This document shows, piece after piece, positions 1-12,484 of a stretch of 64,000 nt of DNA. Position 1 is the stretch's first letter; each line of letters opens with the position of its first letter. The notes under the pieces are model-generated. The model did not search any database and was not told the origin of the DNA. It saw only the letters and a program-made list of their open reading frames with translations. The stretch is taken from the NCBI GenBank assembly GCA_027946365.1, contig JAPEUQ010000015.1, positions 1,054,001-1,118,000 of the forward strand. Direction: 5' to 3'. The translations under genes were made by a program, and so were the position numbers. The DNA comes from Kalmusia sp. IMI 367209 (Eukaryota; Ascomycota; Dothideomycetes; Pleosporales; Didymosphaeriaceae).

Positions 1-2520
1 CGCAGTGGGTCCCACTCTTCACCTAACGCAACTCAGACAACAACAGCGCCCTGGCGACGAATGCAGGCAAATCAAGTCTTGCTCTCGCAGCAAACAATAC
101 TGAATCAGAGCAAATGCCGGTTCTGAAATGCCAGTGAGTGATGTGATATGAGACGCGACCCGCATTTCGACGTGACGGACGGGCATGACTTACATGACAG
201 ACAAAGAAAACGAGACATGGGCCCTGGGCTGGCCAGTATGTGTGCGAGGCTGGGCAGTTTGCGATTGCAGAGCGGAACGGAAAAGAACTATGGAGCTTGG
301 AAGGAGCTATGACTGCGGAGAAGAGGAGTTAATACGGACAGCAGGATGAAGGAGCAGAGGCAACGGCGCACCACGGCGGCGGGAACTGGTGGGATTGGCT
401 GTCTGAACAACGACTAGGCGGCGGATATGCAAGGAAGAGGGTGCAGACTTACCTCTAGAGGCTCGGATGACTCCTGGTGATTACCGAATCCGCCGGCGTG
501 GTAAACTACTAGGGCAGTGAGTGCTAGAGCACGCCCTCTGAAGCCGCCAATCTTACCGTTAAGCACCACGTCGCGCAGTGCCTGACAGACCAGGATGGCT
601 AAAAAAGACACAAGCGGCAGGATCGTAGCGGGCGGCTGAACCCCGTGCGTTGAGGCTCTGTTGGCGGCCCAGGATGGCGCAGTAGGCTGCTCGGATGTAA
701 GCTCAGCTGCACGGCTGCCTCTCAAGTGGGTGGAGGCCGCGGTGAAGGGTTCTGGGGCACGATCAGGTAAGACCCGAGGGTGAGCAGAATGCAAACAGCG
801 CCAGGAGCAACGAGACTGCAATCTCAGCAGGCGACGGGAGCGGCGAGTTCCTGCGACGATGGGCGGGGCTCTCAGACCTCAGTCGAGCAGGGAGCGAGAA
901 TGTGGAGGGCCAGGGCCAGTGCGCCGAAACAGCCCGTCCGTGGGGCGCTCTGTGTGGAGGATGGCGTACTTGTGCAAGAATGCAAACGAGGGGCGTCGAC
1001 GAGGCAGAGGTGGTGGTGCTGGAGTCGTGGGGATGTGGGCGGTTGGGCGGTGGGCGCGGCGTGGTGTGGTGAGTGCGCGAGGGTTGATACCGGGGGACAC
1101 AGCGTTGAGGACAGCAGAGGCAGGCGCGACTGACGGCACGAAGGGTGTTATACGGCCCACGACGATGGCCGTGAGCATCAGCATGGCTACTACGCTGCTC
1201 TTGAAGCAGACAAAGGCACACACACACACACGCATAGAGCAGCGGCGGCAGAGCCCCCCCGTGCGCAGAGCTGGAGCCCTGGGGCCCTGGGGGCACGGCG
1301 AGTGGCTGGGGCGCCCGATGATGGCGTCCATGGCAGCCAATGCTCCGTGGCGTGCGAGAGCGCTGGACCAGCGAGCACTGAGGGAGGTCGCAGGAAGGGA
1401 GGCAGACTGGTGGCCGTCGCAAGTGTGGTGAGCAGCAGCAGCACCGGGGCCCTGCACGCCGGCAAGCGAATGATCGGGCATCTATTCCTGGAGTGGCTTG
1501 CAGCAACCTTAATCGGCACCCCTGCTGCAACTCCAAAAAGCCACCCCCAGCGCGCCGTGCGCGAGCAGCCCTCAGGCACAGCACACACCAGCACACCAGC
1601 ACGCCAGCACGCCAGCGACGCTCGCCGCCGCGAGCGCACGCAGCAGCAAAGGAGCCCCCCTCCCCGCCGAAGCTCCAGGGCCCTCGTTGTGGCACGCCGG
1701 CGTTCTTGTGCCCGCCGCAACCTCTTCCACGGCGGACGGCGCGCCTGCCCTGATCACCCATCGCGCCTGCTGCGCTGCCATCAGGAGGGCCCATCGCGCC
1801 TTCCGGACAAACGCTCGGAGACGCAGGCACAGCGATGGTGCATTCCTGCCCTGCCCTGCCCGGCTGCCCGGCTGCCCCGTCGTGCCGGCTCCGACACTGT
1901 GCACGACCATCGCTCGCCAGGCCAGAGGAAATGCGCATCCTGCATTCTTGTTCTTGTTCTTGTTCTTCTTCTTCCTGCCTGCCGGCATGCATGCATGCGT
2001 GCGTTTCGCTCTGTCCATTCTGCCTCGCTGCTCATGCTTCGCGCCGCCCACGCCGCCGCCCGCTCCTCCATACATACGCCCGCCCAAGCACCAACACCTC
2101 CCTTGCGCGATCATGGCCACTGCCTCTCCGCGAGCAGCGTAGCCCGTCCATGTATTCTTAGCAGCTGTTGCCGTATCACCCAGCGCTCTTGCCCCAAACG
2201 GGCCGTCGGCGGTTTGCCTGCGGCTGTGTCCAAACGTCAGCCATCCGCCCCCGAACACAGTCAACGAACATCCAACGCTCGCAGCAATCCTTCGTGACGC
2301 GCCTACCCTCCACGGCCGCGTTCCTGGCTGTTTCAAACCACCTGCGAGCGAATCCAGGAACCGCCGCGCTTATGCAGGTGCAGGATGCTCCTCCATTTTC
2401 TGCTCTGCAGCCCTGTCGTTGTCGTGGTGGTGCAAGAGATCGACCACTGGGAGCCCTCGTCTTCATCTCCGCATTCGATAGAGCGGGCGGACCCGCTGCC
2501 TTTGCGGCCTTGCCCTAGCC
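1..2520. other. GC-rich low-complexity region, no confident gene
   Basis: Long open frames occur on both strands here, but they overlap each other in several frames, are rich in Arg, Ala, Pro and Ser, and resemble no family I know, which is what high GC content alone produces. Short repeats are frequent: a CA run (1217-1231), a CAGCAC/CCAGCAC-type minisatellite (about 1579-1617), a CTGCC/CGGCTGCC run (about 1845-1882), a TTCTTG run (1945-1976) and an ATGC palindromic run near 1985-2000. This could be promoter or 5' untranslated sequence of a minus-strand gene lying to the left, but that is inference. Confidence 0.5.
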
Positions 2521-5500
2521 TCATTTAATCTCTAACATCTCCAGACGTTGCCCGCGCACGCTCCCCACCCGTCCCCATGGACGTCACCAGGGCGCCTTCA
2601 TTTGCAGAAGCTCCAACTATCGCGCGAGTTCTTGCCCGGTGAGCCTGCACCTTGATGCGGCCCTCCATTTCCTCGCGGACATGCCCCTCGTCACAGCTTG
2701 AGGGCGCCATGCACCAGCAGCGCACCTGATGACGCGGGCTTCTGTATGCGCTCAGCAACGTTTCTGCCCGGCTCTAAAGGCTCGCCAATAGGTTCTTGCT
2801 ATCTGGCACTGGCTTCAGATGAGTCGCAACCTGCTAGGATTCCTTGAAAATGATGTACCCCAGTTTCTGCTTTGGAGTGACTACACTGTCTTTGCAGGTG
2901 CGCTTCTCGAAGCTCAGCTTCGCATTCCATGCTACCACCAGCGGATTGGCCGCGCATGACTAACCTGGCGAGATCACTTCAGCTTGGGTAAACCCGCCGT
3001 CAAACCGACCATGGCTTACTGGCGTCGTCCTAGCTAGGATCATCTCTCCCACGAGGGACGCACACCATGGCCCTGGGTCCTCCGTAACCTACAGCTGAAA
3101 CGTGCATGCGCAGGAGGCGACCGCACCTTTTTGACCTCTTGCAACAACCCGTCCCACACAAGGACAGGGTATCGTGACCGTTGTAGAGCGAAGACTTCAC
3201 TTTTTTCCAGTGGTCGCATTCAATCACTCGGCGATGCGGGCTGCTCGGGGATGGCGCCCGACCTTTGTGGGACCTCAAGTATAGTTTGGTTGTACAGCCT
3301 CGGCCAACGGCGATGTAGTTCGACCTTTTGAATGGATGCTCACCCTCGTTACACGGGCAGTCTGCTGTCTCCATTCATCGTTACATTTACTACGCCGCAA
3401 TCAGTTCTTCCTGCCTTAGCTCTCTTCGGTCGCCTTCGGGAGCACCGGTCATCTTGCACCAGTCACCTTCACCGACCGGCAAACTCGCTATGCAGCGAAG
3501 CATGTGAGGTTCCATCTTTTCCCTATTTGGGTGGTCAGTCCCGAATGCACACCATCCGGTCACAGGCGCCATCCGAGCAATTGTCATTCGCCGCGTGTCC
3601 AGCCCACGGTATTGCAACACCAACCGTCGACAGAGGATCCAGACTTTAGGGTCAGTAGCAACGCAACTAGCACCGGGAGTTGCTAGGCAGGCTAAGGGGC
3701 ACCGGCATCGATATCGAGCTATGCCACTTTGGACAAGCCATCTGGGATAGTCAGGTAGTCATCGGTGACTGAATTGCTCGTCGATCCTATGTCTGGAATA
3801 CTAGCGTACATTCCAATTCTCGGGCGAAGCCGAGTACGCTCGCCACAGGGTTCGCACCTCGTAACCACACCTTGAGAACCTGGTTGTTGGGCTCTTCTAT
3901 CCATGTGTTACACCATTCCTACCTAGCCTCCACGCAAGCAAGGGCAGGGACCCAAATACCAGGTCTCAAGAACCCTCATCGGAATGCTCGGTGTGGGGGA
4001 GATCGTTTAATGATACACCCACACGGGTGACTTGCATGCGCTATCCACGATCCTGGACGCACGGGTCGACCACGCTGTTCGCAAGGATGGGGCTGGGGAA
4101 AAGCGTCACTGTGCAAGCGATTCTCCAAGACCCTACCTCGGCATCCGTTGACAAGGGAACGTTGCCTGATCTCGCAAACCTTACCTGTTGCCGCCATTGT
4201 GGTCGACAGTCACGCTCTCGCGCCTGCTGCCCTCCTAGGAATTAATGACCGATGTGTGACGATGAACCGTTACCGTTTCACGTACCTATCATCATCTAGC
4301 GAGCTAGTATCTACCGTTGCGTTTCAGGTTATCCTTGCCTACGTCTAGATTTGAATTGAACTGCATTCTGTACCACAATACAACGACATAGACTACGCGC
4401 CTTCGAGCATTTTTCGCATCTCACGTGATCTCGACGATCGATCAATGAGTGTTGAGCATTCCGGTGTAAGCCATTGATGGCTACCAGGAAATCCATTCTT
4501 GAGGCCCGACAGCTTCATGCAGTCGTGGACTTGAAATGGAAAGAATTCCAACCGAAAAGGGAGGAATTTCGGGCGATGTCATGACTGACAACGAACACCC
4601 TGGCAACGAGTCAAACATGTCTTGAGTAGTGGGTGAGCACAGATAACATTCGTGTCTTGAGGTAATATGACAAACCGACGCGTCGAACGACATCACTGGG
4701 TGAGTCTTAACGCGCTATCACCCCTCGCTATGGAATTTCGTTCCATGAAATGAAGTGTTTATGTTTGTCAGAACCCGGAAAATGCTGACTGATAGCCATT
4801 GACATTGAAAATGAGCTGAGTGAGTCACTGGTCATAAGTGACCATTTCGAATGGCTGACCTTAATCACAATGCAAGTACGGACAGAACGCTTCCGCACTC
4901 TTTGGCAAAATGAGTCCAAGTCTTCTTCGTGTACACTCTGCTTTACCGAATTCGGGGATATGATACTCTTCCAGACCTATTGCATGGGTTCTCAAGAACC
5001 TAGCAATACTTAAAGATTCACTGTGCCGCAGGTCCTTAAGCCCTATACGCAAGAAAGCCTCGGGATGAGATTATGAATTTGTACGTTCTCCTAGCAAAGT
5101 ATTCTCGCAGCTGAAATAGTACATCTAAGAAAGCCACAGTTCTTACGATGGAGATAGTCAGTACCGCGTAGCTTTTCGACCCATGTGACATCCACCCTGA
5201 TTACTCTTTTTTTCTGTCTATCGTGGCTCATAGCGCGCCAATTTCAGAGAACTTTTTTCTTCAAATACCGAGAAATCGACCTTTTATCGCGTCTATCATC
5301 TACGCCTGCTTTCGCTATCTGTTCATCTCTAGCAGTCGAGGTCATCGAGATTGTATGATGTAGCAAATGATACTGGCCTTAGCATATGTAGACTACGTTT
5401 GCATGGATCAAGCTAACGAGCTATCCACACCTGTTGATGTACTTCAGAACAAATTGCGCGCATAGAACCCCTCTCCATGCAGTTTGCGGACGTCGAACCT

Positions 5501-6208
5501 CGCACACGACTTCTCTAGGTGAGCGGGAATCGCGATTTCTTATGACTACCATACCGTTACTTCAAAAGCATATGTCGTTTTCAGTTACAAGCGAAGGTTG
5601 CCTGATGATAATCGAGAATTCATTGCGTATGTCATAGCAACTCAGTACCCGATCTATCTTCGAAAATTCGTCCTGATGCAGAGTGTTCAGATACCTAATA
5701 GGCCTTATGTGGTGAAATCACAATGGGGTACTTTGAGCTGGCTCCAGCATCTTCGGTATGCGCGTTGACACAGGAGTCCTGTAACCCCAAGAGATGCCCG
5801 AATCTCGCCACGCAGGGTTCGTAGGCTCAAAGTTCTTCACTAGAACGTTGGCAAGGCGCCTTTGGGTGAAAACATCCCCTGATCTTCTGCCACCCATTAA
5901 TAATTCTACTTCAAGCTATCTACAAAATTTGATTTCCATGGTGGAAGCGAACAAAAAGTAAGTGCAACGGCGTCCGCCGATAAAGGCAGGAAGCGGAGGG
6001 TATATGCCGCTGCGCTCGAGAAGGCAACCTTTTCCATCCTGTACTGTCCTTTTCCATGTCCAATTCGATCCTGCCAGACCATATGAAGCCACACACATTT
6101 TCCACAACCCATGATCCCAAGCTCTTTTCCTAACCCTTACCCAGAACAATCCCATGATCCCACACATCCTAGAGCTACGCGTACACGAAACAGATATCCC
6201 CATCAACT
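2521..6208. other. Gene-poor stretch, nothing recognised
   Basis: No open frame longer than about 115 codons is present on either strand and none of the short ones resembles a known protein. I saw no transposase or reverse transcriptase motifs, no long terminal or inverted repeats, and no tRNA-like structure by eye. The base composition is more balanced than in the first 2.5 kb. Confidence 0.5.
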
Positions 6209-8354
6209 CTAAAATGCCACGCCAACTGCACCCGGACTAGGCAACATGCCCAAATGCTGCGCAACCCCCTCCTGCCTCGCGCCGATCTCCATGCCCCTCA
6301 AGATCCCATAATTCGGGCTCGGCGGCGGCTTCAAGCTCTTCCGCGCGCTGCTCATGCTACTCCGCGCGCTCGCGATGCTCCGCGCAGACCCGAGACTCGC
6401 TTCGACGAGCATCTCCTTCTCCTTGGCAAGCGTGAGCGGCGCGGGGATGCGCCGCGTCTTGCCTGCGCCTTTGAGGACGCTGACCCGTGCAGGTGCGGGC
6501 GGTGAGTCCTGCAAGGTTTTGATGGAGCGGATGGAGTGGATGGATGAATGCGGCGAGTGGTGTGGGGAGGAGGAGAGGGAGGGTGTGCTAGGGTAGGAGG
6601 ACGTCGAAAGGAGTGTCACGGTTGCGGTTTCGGCGCTGGTGTGCCGTGTGTGGACGATTGTCCTCGAACCCGCCGTGGAAGGTCGCGATGAGGGGGGCAG
6701 AGGGGGCTCGGCTTCGCACTGGTAGAAAGATTTTGAGCCTGCTGATTTGGGCGTCGAGGGCTTAGACGTGGATGTGGGTGACTTGAAGGATGATGTGGAG
6801 GGGGTGTTGGGAAGGGACCGCTTGAGCCATGCGCCGAGCCGATGGATCGGGGTCGTCGGCGTAGGTACTGTTGGTGTGGGTGGCGTTATAGGGTTTGAAT
6901 CCAAAGGTCCGCTGAATGTGCGGGATGGTGGAGCAAGTGTTAGTCTTCGTGGAACGTTGGTAGGTGGAGGCGGCGGTAGTGGTTTCGTAACTAGCGGAAC
7001 TGAGAATGCAGAGCCGATATCTGAAAGTGTTTCTGAGCGTACGTGCATGCGGAGCGAGGGGGCGATTGCTGGGACGTGTGATGATGGCGAGGGGGGAGGC
7101 CGGTTGATGAAGGCGGGAGATTGGTTGCGTGAGCGGTAAGCGTCTGCGCGGCGCTCTTCAACGATGGTATTGAGTTCGCGAATGGCTTCGTCGACGTCTG
7201 TTTTTGCCCTGCGAAGACTGGGTGGTCGTGACGGCGCAGTGTTTGCGCGAGAGCGTGATGGTGATGGGAGGCGTGAGAGGATGCGTGGCGGGGAAAGTGT
7301 GCCACGTCGTTGAGGCTCACTTGGAGTACTACTGCGCATCGACTCTGTCTGAGTCTTTGGCTCTTCTTGCAAGTAGGGTAGTGTGGATAATGTTCCAGAT
7401 AGTGGTCTTGATTGCACTGATCGCGTACTCTGCACACTTGATCGTCGAGATCCAGAGCCAACGGGCTTCCTCTGTACCATATACGACGTCGTCGAGGGAT
7501 CCGAAGACAGTGAATCTGAGCGCGAATCTCGATTGCGGACCAGCGCATGTGCAGGCACCTGTGGCATCTCACCCCATTCATCCTGTTCAAAATCTGGCAG
7601 TGGTGAAAGCCTACCATCGGGCAAATATATCGACAACTCCAAGGGCCTAAAACTCCTTCTTCGACGTATAGGCACTGACGCGTCATCTAACATACTCTGA
7701 ATGCCATCCGCGCCATCATACCCGCTATTATGTCGGAAATCCGTGGGCCGGCCGATGCTAAGCCTGGCTCTTGAGTGCGATTTCCTAGGGCGCGTGAGAG
7801 TATGTACACTTGCTCGCGATGAAGCACGTGAGGCGAAATCACGGCTTGTAGCGACCCATTGCGAGACGTGACGGCCCATGGAGTGGCTTGTCGCTGGACG
7901 TGGTGACAGGGGTTCGGCCCGCGGATGTTCTATTGTCTGTGGTTGGTCGTAGCATATTTTCATCTCGGACTCTCCTAGACGAAATTGTTAGACTAGGATA
8001 ATAGAATGACGACATCTTATGGGTAGAAGATAGGATATGCGGGGCATATTGCGTGGCGTAGGGGAGAATTTAGCCATATTGAGGAGAGGTGGTAAGCGGC
8101 GCGGTAGAGCTCAACAGGAACGTGAAGGAAGTGAGAACATCGAAGAGGATGACAAGGAAGACGATGATGCCGCAGGTGAATAAAAAAATAAAGGTCGAGG
8201 GAAATATTTGTCCGACTGATGCCGATATAGAAGCGTCGAGGAGTTCGATGTGAAAAGAGGAAATAATGGAGACGAAAAACATACCAACATCCCTCAACGC
8301 CTGTCTTCCCTCATCCTCGTCGAGTGATTCCTTCCCAGATGCACAGCATCCCAT
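6209..8354 (-). CDS. Ser/Pro-rich disordered protein with MGCC lipid-anchor start
   Basis: Two exons give 611 residues. Exon 1 (8354-8285) encodes a start reading MGCCASGKES followed by an acidic stretch. A 310-nt intron (8284-7975) has a GTATGT donor, a TCTAAC branch-like motif and a TTTCGTCTAG acceptor, and joins in phase to exon 2 (7974-6209), which also has its own in-frame Met at 7963. Gly2 with Cys3 and Cys4 is the usual context for N-myristoylation plus palmitoylation, so membrane attachment is inferred. The rest is low-complexity Ser, Pro, Thr and Arg sequence with an ordered-looking patch around RPLELSIYLPDGRLSPLPDF, a helical patch with DVDEAIRELNTIVEERR, and many SP/TP sites. I do not recognise a family or function. 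If the intron call is wrong, the protein starts at 7963 with 584 residues and no lipid-anchor motif. Confidence 0.7.
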
Positions 8355-9834
8355 AGATATGGCCAGCCATGGACTCCTTTTCTCTTTCTGCATTATATGC
8401 TTCGTGCCTGTCTAGCAGGCACTTATCATCACCTAATCCAAAAAAATGTAAGACTTAAGAGACCAGTCAAGGCGCCTAAGTCTTTATACAGACAAAAGAA
8501 GAAGTTCGAAGAGAAAGAAGGAAGGATGGATAGATGCGCGTGCTGTAGACCTTCGAGGCCCCGGCCCAATGTTGACAAGACAGCACAGCACTACACCTTT
8601 GGTCCGGCCAAACCAACAAATCTCACCTCGACCCACGCCGTCCCTCCCCGCGATAATATACATACCTTGCCCTGACCGCAAGCGCCCAATCGCACCCTTC
8701 CCTACCCACTCTCCCAGGAACGCATCAACCCTGCAGACGCGTTGTGCCAGGCTCCTGCCCCATGCGCGCACCCCATTGGTCAACCCCAATCTAAGCGCCC
8801 ACGCACTTTGATGATCCGCAGGCCAATCGACAGACAATAGCGGCTACATGTCGAAACGGACTGCAGATGGCGCGCTGCGATGTTTCCTAGTGGCTGGGTG
8901 TTTTAGTGGGGAAAGGTGAGAGTGGATGGGTGTTTTGGGGTGGGCGCGAACGGGAACGGGTTTGCGCAATGCAGTGCCTAATGGATGAGGTGTATATTTA
9001 GATGCGACGATGCGGCGGGTGATGATGATGAGAGATCTTCTATCCGGAAATCTTTATTTTGGGTGAAACGGGTGTGAAATGAGATGCGAGGGTCGTTTGG
9101 GGGGATGAAATGGATGGTGATTTGGATGAATGATGCTAGTATGCGTGTCTGGGTGGCACTCGCTCGCGTTCCGCTTCCTCACGTCCCCACCTGCCTCGAC
9201 AGTGTCAAGAGTGCGTTCACCCGTCCCAGCTCTTAGCAGCCTCTCACAATGGCCAATGACTCACTTGTGTGGATTGGAAAATCATAGAATGATAACTCTT
9301 CTGCTCTCATCATTGGCATGTCCCTCCCCAACTGAAACATTCCGGCCAAAAAAAATAGCTTGTTCTGTCAGCCAATCACCACATTCCAACGGTCGTTCCT
9401 CAGTCACAACATCCATATCCCGACCGCTGGTGCCAGCGCACGCGTGCAAATCTCCACTTTGGCCACGCTTCTCGAACCGCGCCGCATTGCATGGCCAAAG
9501 CTGGTTCGTTAGTAGGTCGGTTGGCTGGCTGATGTCGGCCGCTGTCACGTTTTGACAGCTGTCAATGCACAATCGCGGCAAGTATATGCGAATGAATCAG
9601 ATACTTTCGTGTGTATTGAGACACCGACACCTCATGTATTTCATCAAGAAGGAAAGGTGCTAGTAAAACATGATATGCACACCTACAAGGGTATAGAACA
9701 TAAGTTTGCGGAAATGTGTTGCACAATTAAAAGAAAGCCTTGCTGAGCGGGTTCGGACACCATCGGTGGAACATTTCGAAACAACAAATATCCGACCGTC
9801 TATGACAACCGTGCTCTTTCATCGCCAGTCAGCC
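8355..9834. other. Intergenic region
   Basis: This lies between the start of the MGCC gene and the stop codon of the DUF300 gene, both on the minus strand, so the right-hand part should contain the 3' end of the DUF300 transcript and the left-hand part the MGCC promoter. Short open frames on both strands show no family resemblance. Confidence 0.5.
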
Positions 9835-12038
9835 TTACGAATTGTTCCAGGCATTGTGTTCATCTCTGAAGCTACCGTATTGCGGGCTTCTATCACGCTT
9901 GTTATCGTTGTCTTTACCGTAGTCGCGCGTTTCCCAGTGCAATGCCTCTTCTGAGATTGGTGGATCGAGCTTCCCAGTTTCGTCTTCGTCCTCACCTTCT
10001 TGTGTAGTGAATGGGTAGTTGAGGTTGTGCACGCCCTCGGGATCATGCGGTTGAGGGTGATCGGGATCGAACCCCTCCCGAACCTCTTCTGCTTGCCCTT
10101 CTTGCGGATATGTGTGGCTGTAATTACGTTAGATAGACATGCGAAGGAGGGTACATGGTGATACTTACACAAAATGCCTTTGCTCAACTTCATTCCAACC
10201 AGGGCCTCCTTCTTTCCTTGCTCTTACGCGTTCAACCTCTTCCGCTTCATGGTCTTCCACCACAAGGTCTACGAGTTGACTCTTGTCTGACTTCCCTGAG
10301 TTAGATGACGATGAGGATTCATGCCTTAAAAGCTTCCCGATCACTCCTTTGCTCGACTTTGAGCTAGACGGCTCTCCACTGCTAGAGTCACTACGATGCT
10401 TGCCTTTGTCCGTTGAGCTTTGGATGTCCTTGATCCTGCTCTTTCGCCTCTTCTGATTGACTTTCGTCGGTTGAAGTAAATGTCGATTGGTCGCTCCGGT
10501 AAGGATGGATGGTTGTTGAGCATACAAAGAACTTTCACGGTCTGCTCTATGCGCCTCGATAACGGGGTACTACAACATAGTGAGCTTAGTATATAGCAAG
10601 AGGATTTTCGAGACTCACATTCCAGTCGCCGAACTCTAGCGTTCGCGCGCTGTCGAACAATTGCTCGTCTCCGGGGTCCAGCTCCAGTTCTTCGTCTTCC
10701 TCCACAGTCCCGTATTTAGATGTGTCAAGTGCACGGGAAGCCCCCGGGCTCATCGTGCGCGCCCTGCTGGACACGACTTTCGAGAGTAGAGGCTCATGTT
10801 CACCTTGGCCCGGTTTTGGTATCCAGTATTTGCCTTTCCCTCCTCGTTCGTACCTCATACCCTCTCTCATGCGTGCTGCCCTAGAAGATGATTCTTCATG
10901 CGCCAAGACATTGTCGTGTGCGTCAAAATAGCGGTATTCGTAATGCTTACCGCCAAAAGTGTCCTTCGTGTCCTCAATCAGATCGCGAGGCCCGAAAGCA
11001 TCACGTAGGGCATATTTGACGGGTAATCGAGCGGCCGAGATGGTGTCGTCGGCATAGTCGTGCCATGAAAAAGCGTACCAGTGTGCTAAAGAGAAGAATG
11101 GCATTTCGAAGCAAATGAGGGCATCCTGGATAGCAGCGGCCAGGTTATCGGCACTATAACCCGGAACATTATCGGGGATAGCACCCAACCAGACCAGGAT
11201 AGATAAGAAGAAGCCTTGCCAGTAGGAGGCAAAGATTATGCCTTTAATGCACAGAAATTTGGGCATGGGTCGAAACGGCTTCAAATCCTGAACCATGCAT
11301 ACCCAGAACATGGCGAGTGCATATAAACTTATGGTAATGCTGGCATTGTATATAATGCCACTCCAAAGATATCCTGAGGTCAGGCCAATGTATCCTTCTT
11401 GGTAGATGTCCAAAGCCTTCATGATGATGGCCGCAATAGAGAGGATAGGTTTGACCCACGTGTACTGCAAGATCCCGCGCTTGATCATGAGGAAGGTATG
11501 GGGATCTGAAATGTCGACTTTGGGCAGGATCAGGTTCAGCGGCCAGAGGTGTGACACGGGCGCACGGCCAGTCATGAGAATGATCAGCGCGCGTTCACCG
11601 CCGATGAAATTTATGAGGAGCTGAAAGAAGGTGTATATTGTGAAGGCCTCGTATACATCTCGAAGTGGCTCAATCCAGCGAGAAGCTTTGATGGACACCA
11701 AGCTCGCCCACGAGCAGGCCGAGTATATCGGGACCATGAGTAGGATGCGGACGACATAGCGCTGAAGGAGCGGCTTTCGGTAGTTCTTGCTAGCACACTT
11801 TCAGTAACTTTATGAAATCTCGAGTATGGTCTGACGTACGTTTGTAACCAAACCGCGCTGTAACTACGTCAGTGAATGCACCAGCTCGTAGGAACAGAGA
11901 TACTGACACAAATGTAATCAGGCTGGCGACAAGGGCTGCTACACCTGCTACGATGATGACGGCCTTCGCGAAGCGATCGCCGGTGCCCCTGGGATCAGTG
12001 TCGGAGGCTGCCCGTGGCAGAAGGATGCCTGTTGACAT
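9835..12038 (-). CDS. Solute_trans_a / DUF300 (Ost-alpha, TMEM184-like) membrane protein
   Basis: Five exons give 669 residues: 12038-11908, 11863-11840 (only 24 nt), 11789-10619, 10569-10169 and 10117-9835. All splice ends follow GT...AG and all phases agree. The small exon restores the family reading around SAVWLQTKNYRKPLLQRY, which is the conserved loop after the first helix. Hydrophobic segments include AKAVIIVAGVAALVASLITF, then helices around FTIYTFFQLLINFIGG, KPILSIAAIIMKALDIY, ASITISLYALAMFWVCMV, FASYWQGFFLSILVWLGAIP and FEMPFFSLAHWYAFSW, consistent with seven membrane passes. The C-terminal 300 or so residues are a hydrophilic, Ser- and Glu-rich tail. The family includes plant LAZ1 and animal organic solute transporter alpha; fungal members are commonly vacuolar or endomembrane, but the substrate here is unknown. 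It is divergent from CSF1. Confidence 0.9.
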
Positions 12039-12484
12039 TGTGGATGCGGCGCAGGCCAGGGAAGTGCAGAGCGGCGTGCTCGCTGGCGGATAGGGGAGCG
12101 AATGCGAGAAGGTAGGCCCAGTGCAGCGGGCAGGGTCAGTGGCAGGGCGAGAGCATAGCGAAATTCCACAGGCACCAGCGTCGTGGTCTTGTGCCCAAGT
12201 TTGGCGGTGCTCCTAGTAGATGCGATGCGGAGAGAAGCTTGGGCCCGCACGCGTCATTTAGCGGCATGGGGGTTCACGGACGCCTGCAGGACCGCGCCTT
12301 TACGCCTTCCAATCGCCAGTTTGTGCACACTTCTCAACGTGTTTGTAGCATCGTCGCGAGGGCTTTGTGGCCATTTTTTGTGCTGCATTACTGCGCGACT
12401 GCAGCATGCGCTCCTTCTACGATTAGCCAACCGCGCCTTCCACGATGAATAGTCGCACCTTCCGTCTACTTTCACTGGGCTGCC
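12039..12484. promoter_or_regulatory. Shared divergent upstream region of the DUF300 gene and CSF1
   Basis: The two start codons face away from each other 446 bp apart, so both promoters must lie here or overlap the neighbouring gene. No TATA box or binding site stands out. Confidence 0.4.

Noticed and set aside
763..1992. Open frame of 409 codons on the minus strand
   Set aside because: Other long frames overlap it on both strands, composition is Arg/Cys/Pro-rich, and it crosses several simple repeats. Nothing suggests a conserved protein.
10040..10100. GGGGTTCGATCCCG on the minus strand, resembling a tRNA T arm
   Set aside because: It lies within the last exon of the DUF300 gene and no other tRNA arms are present.
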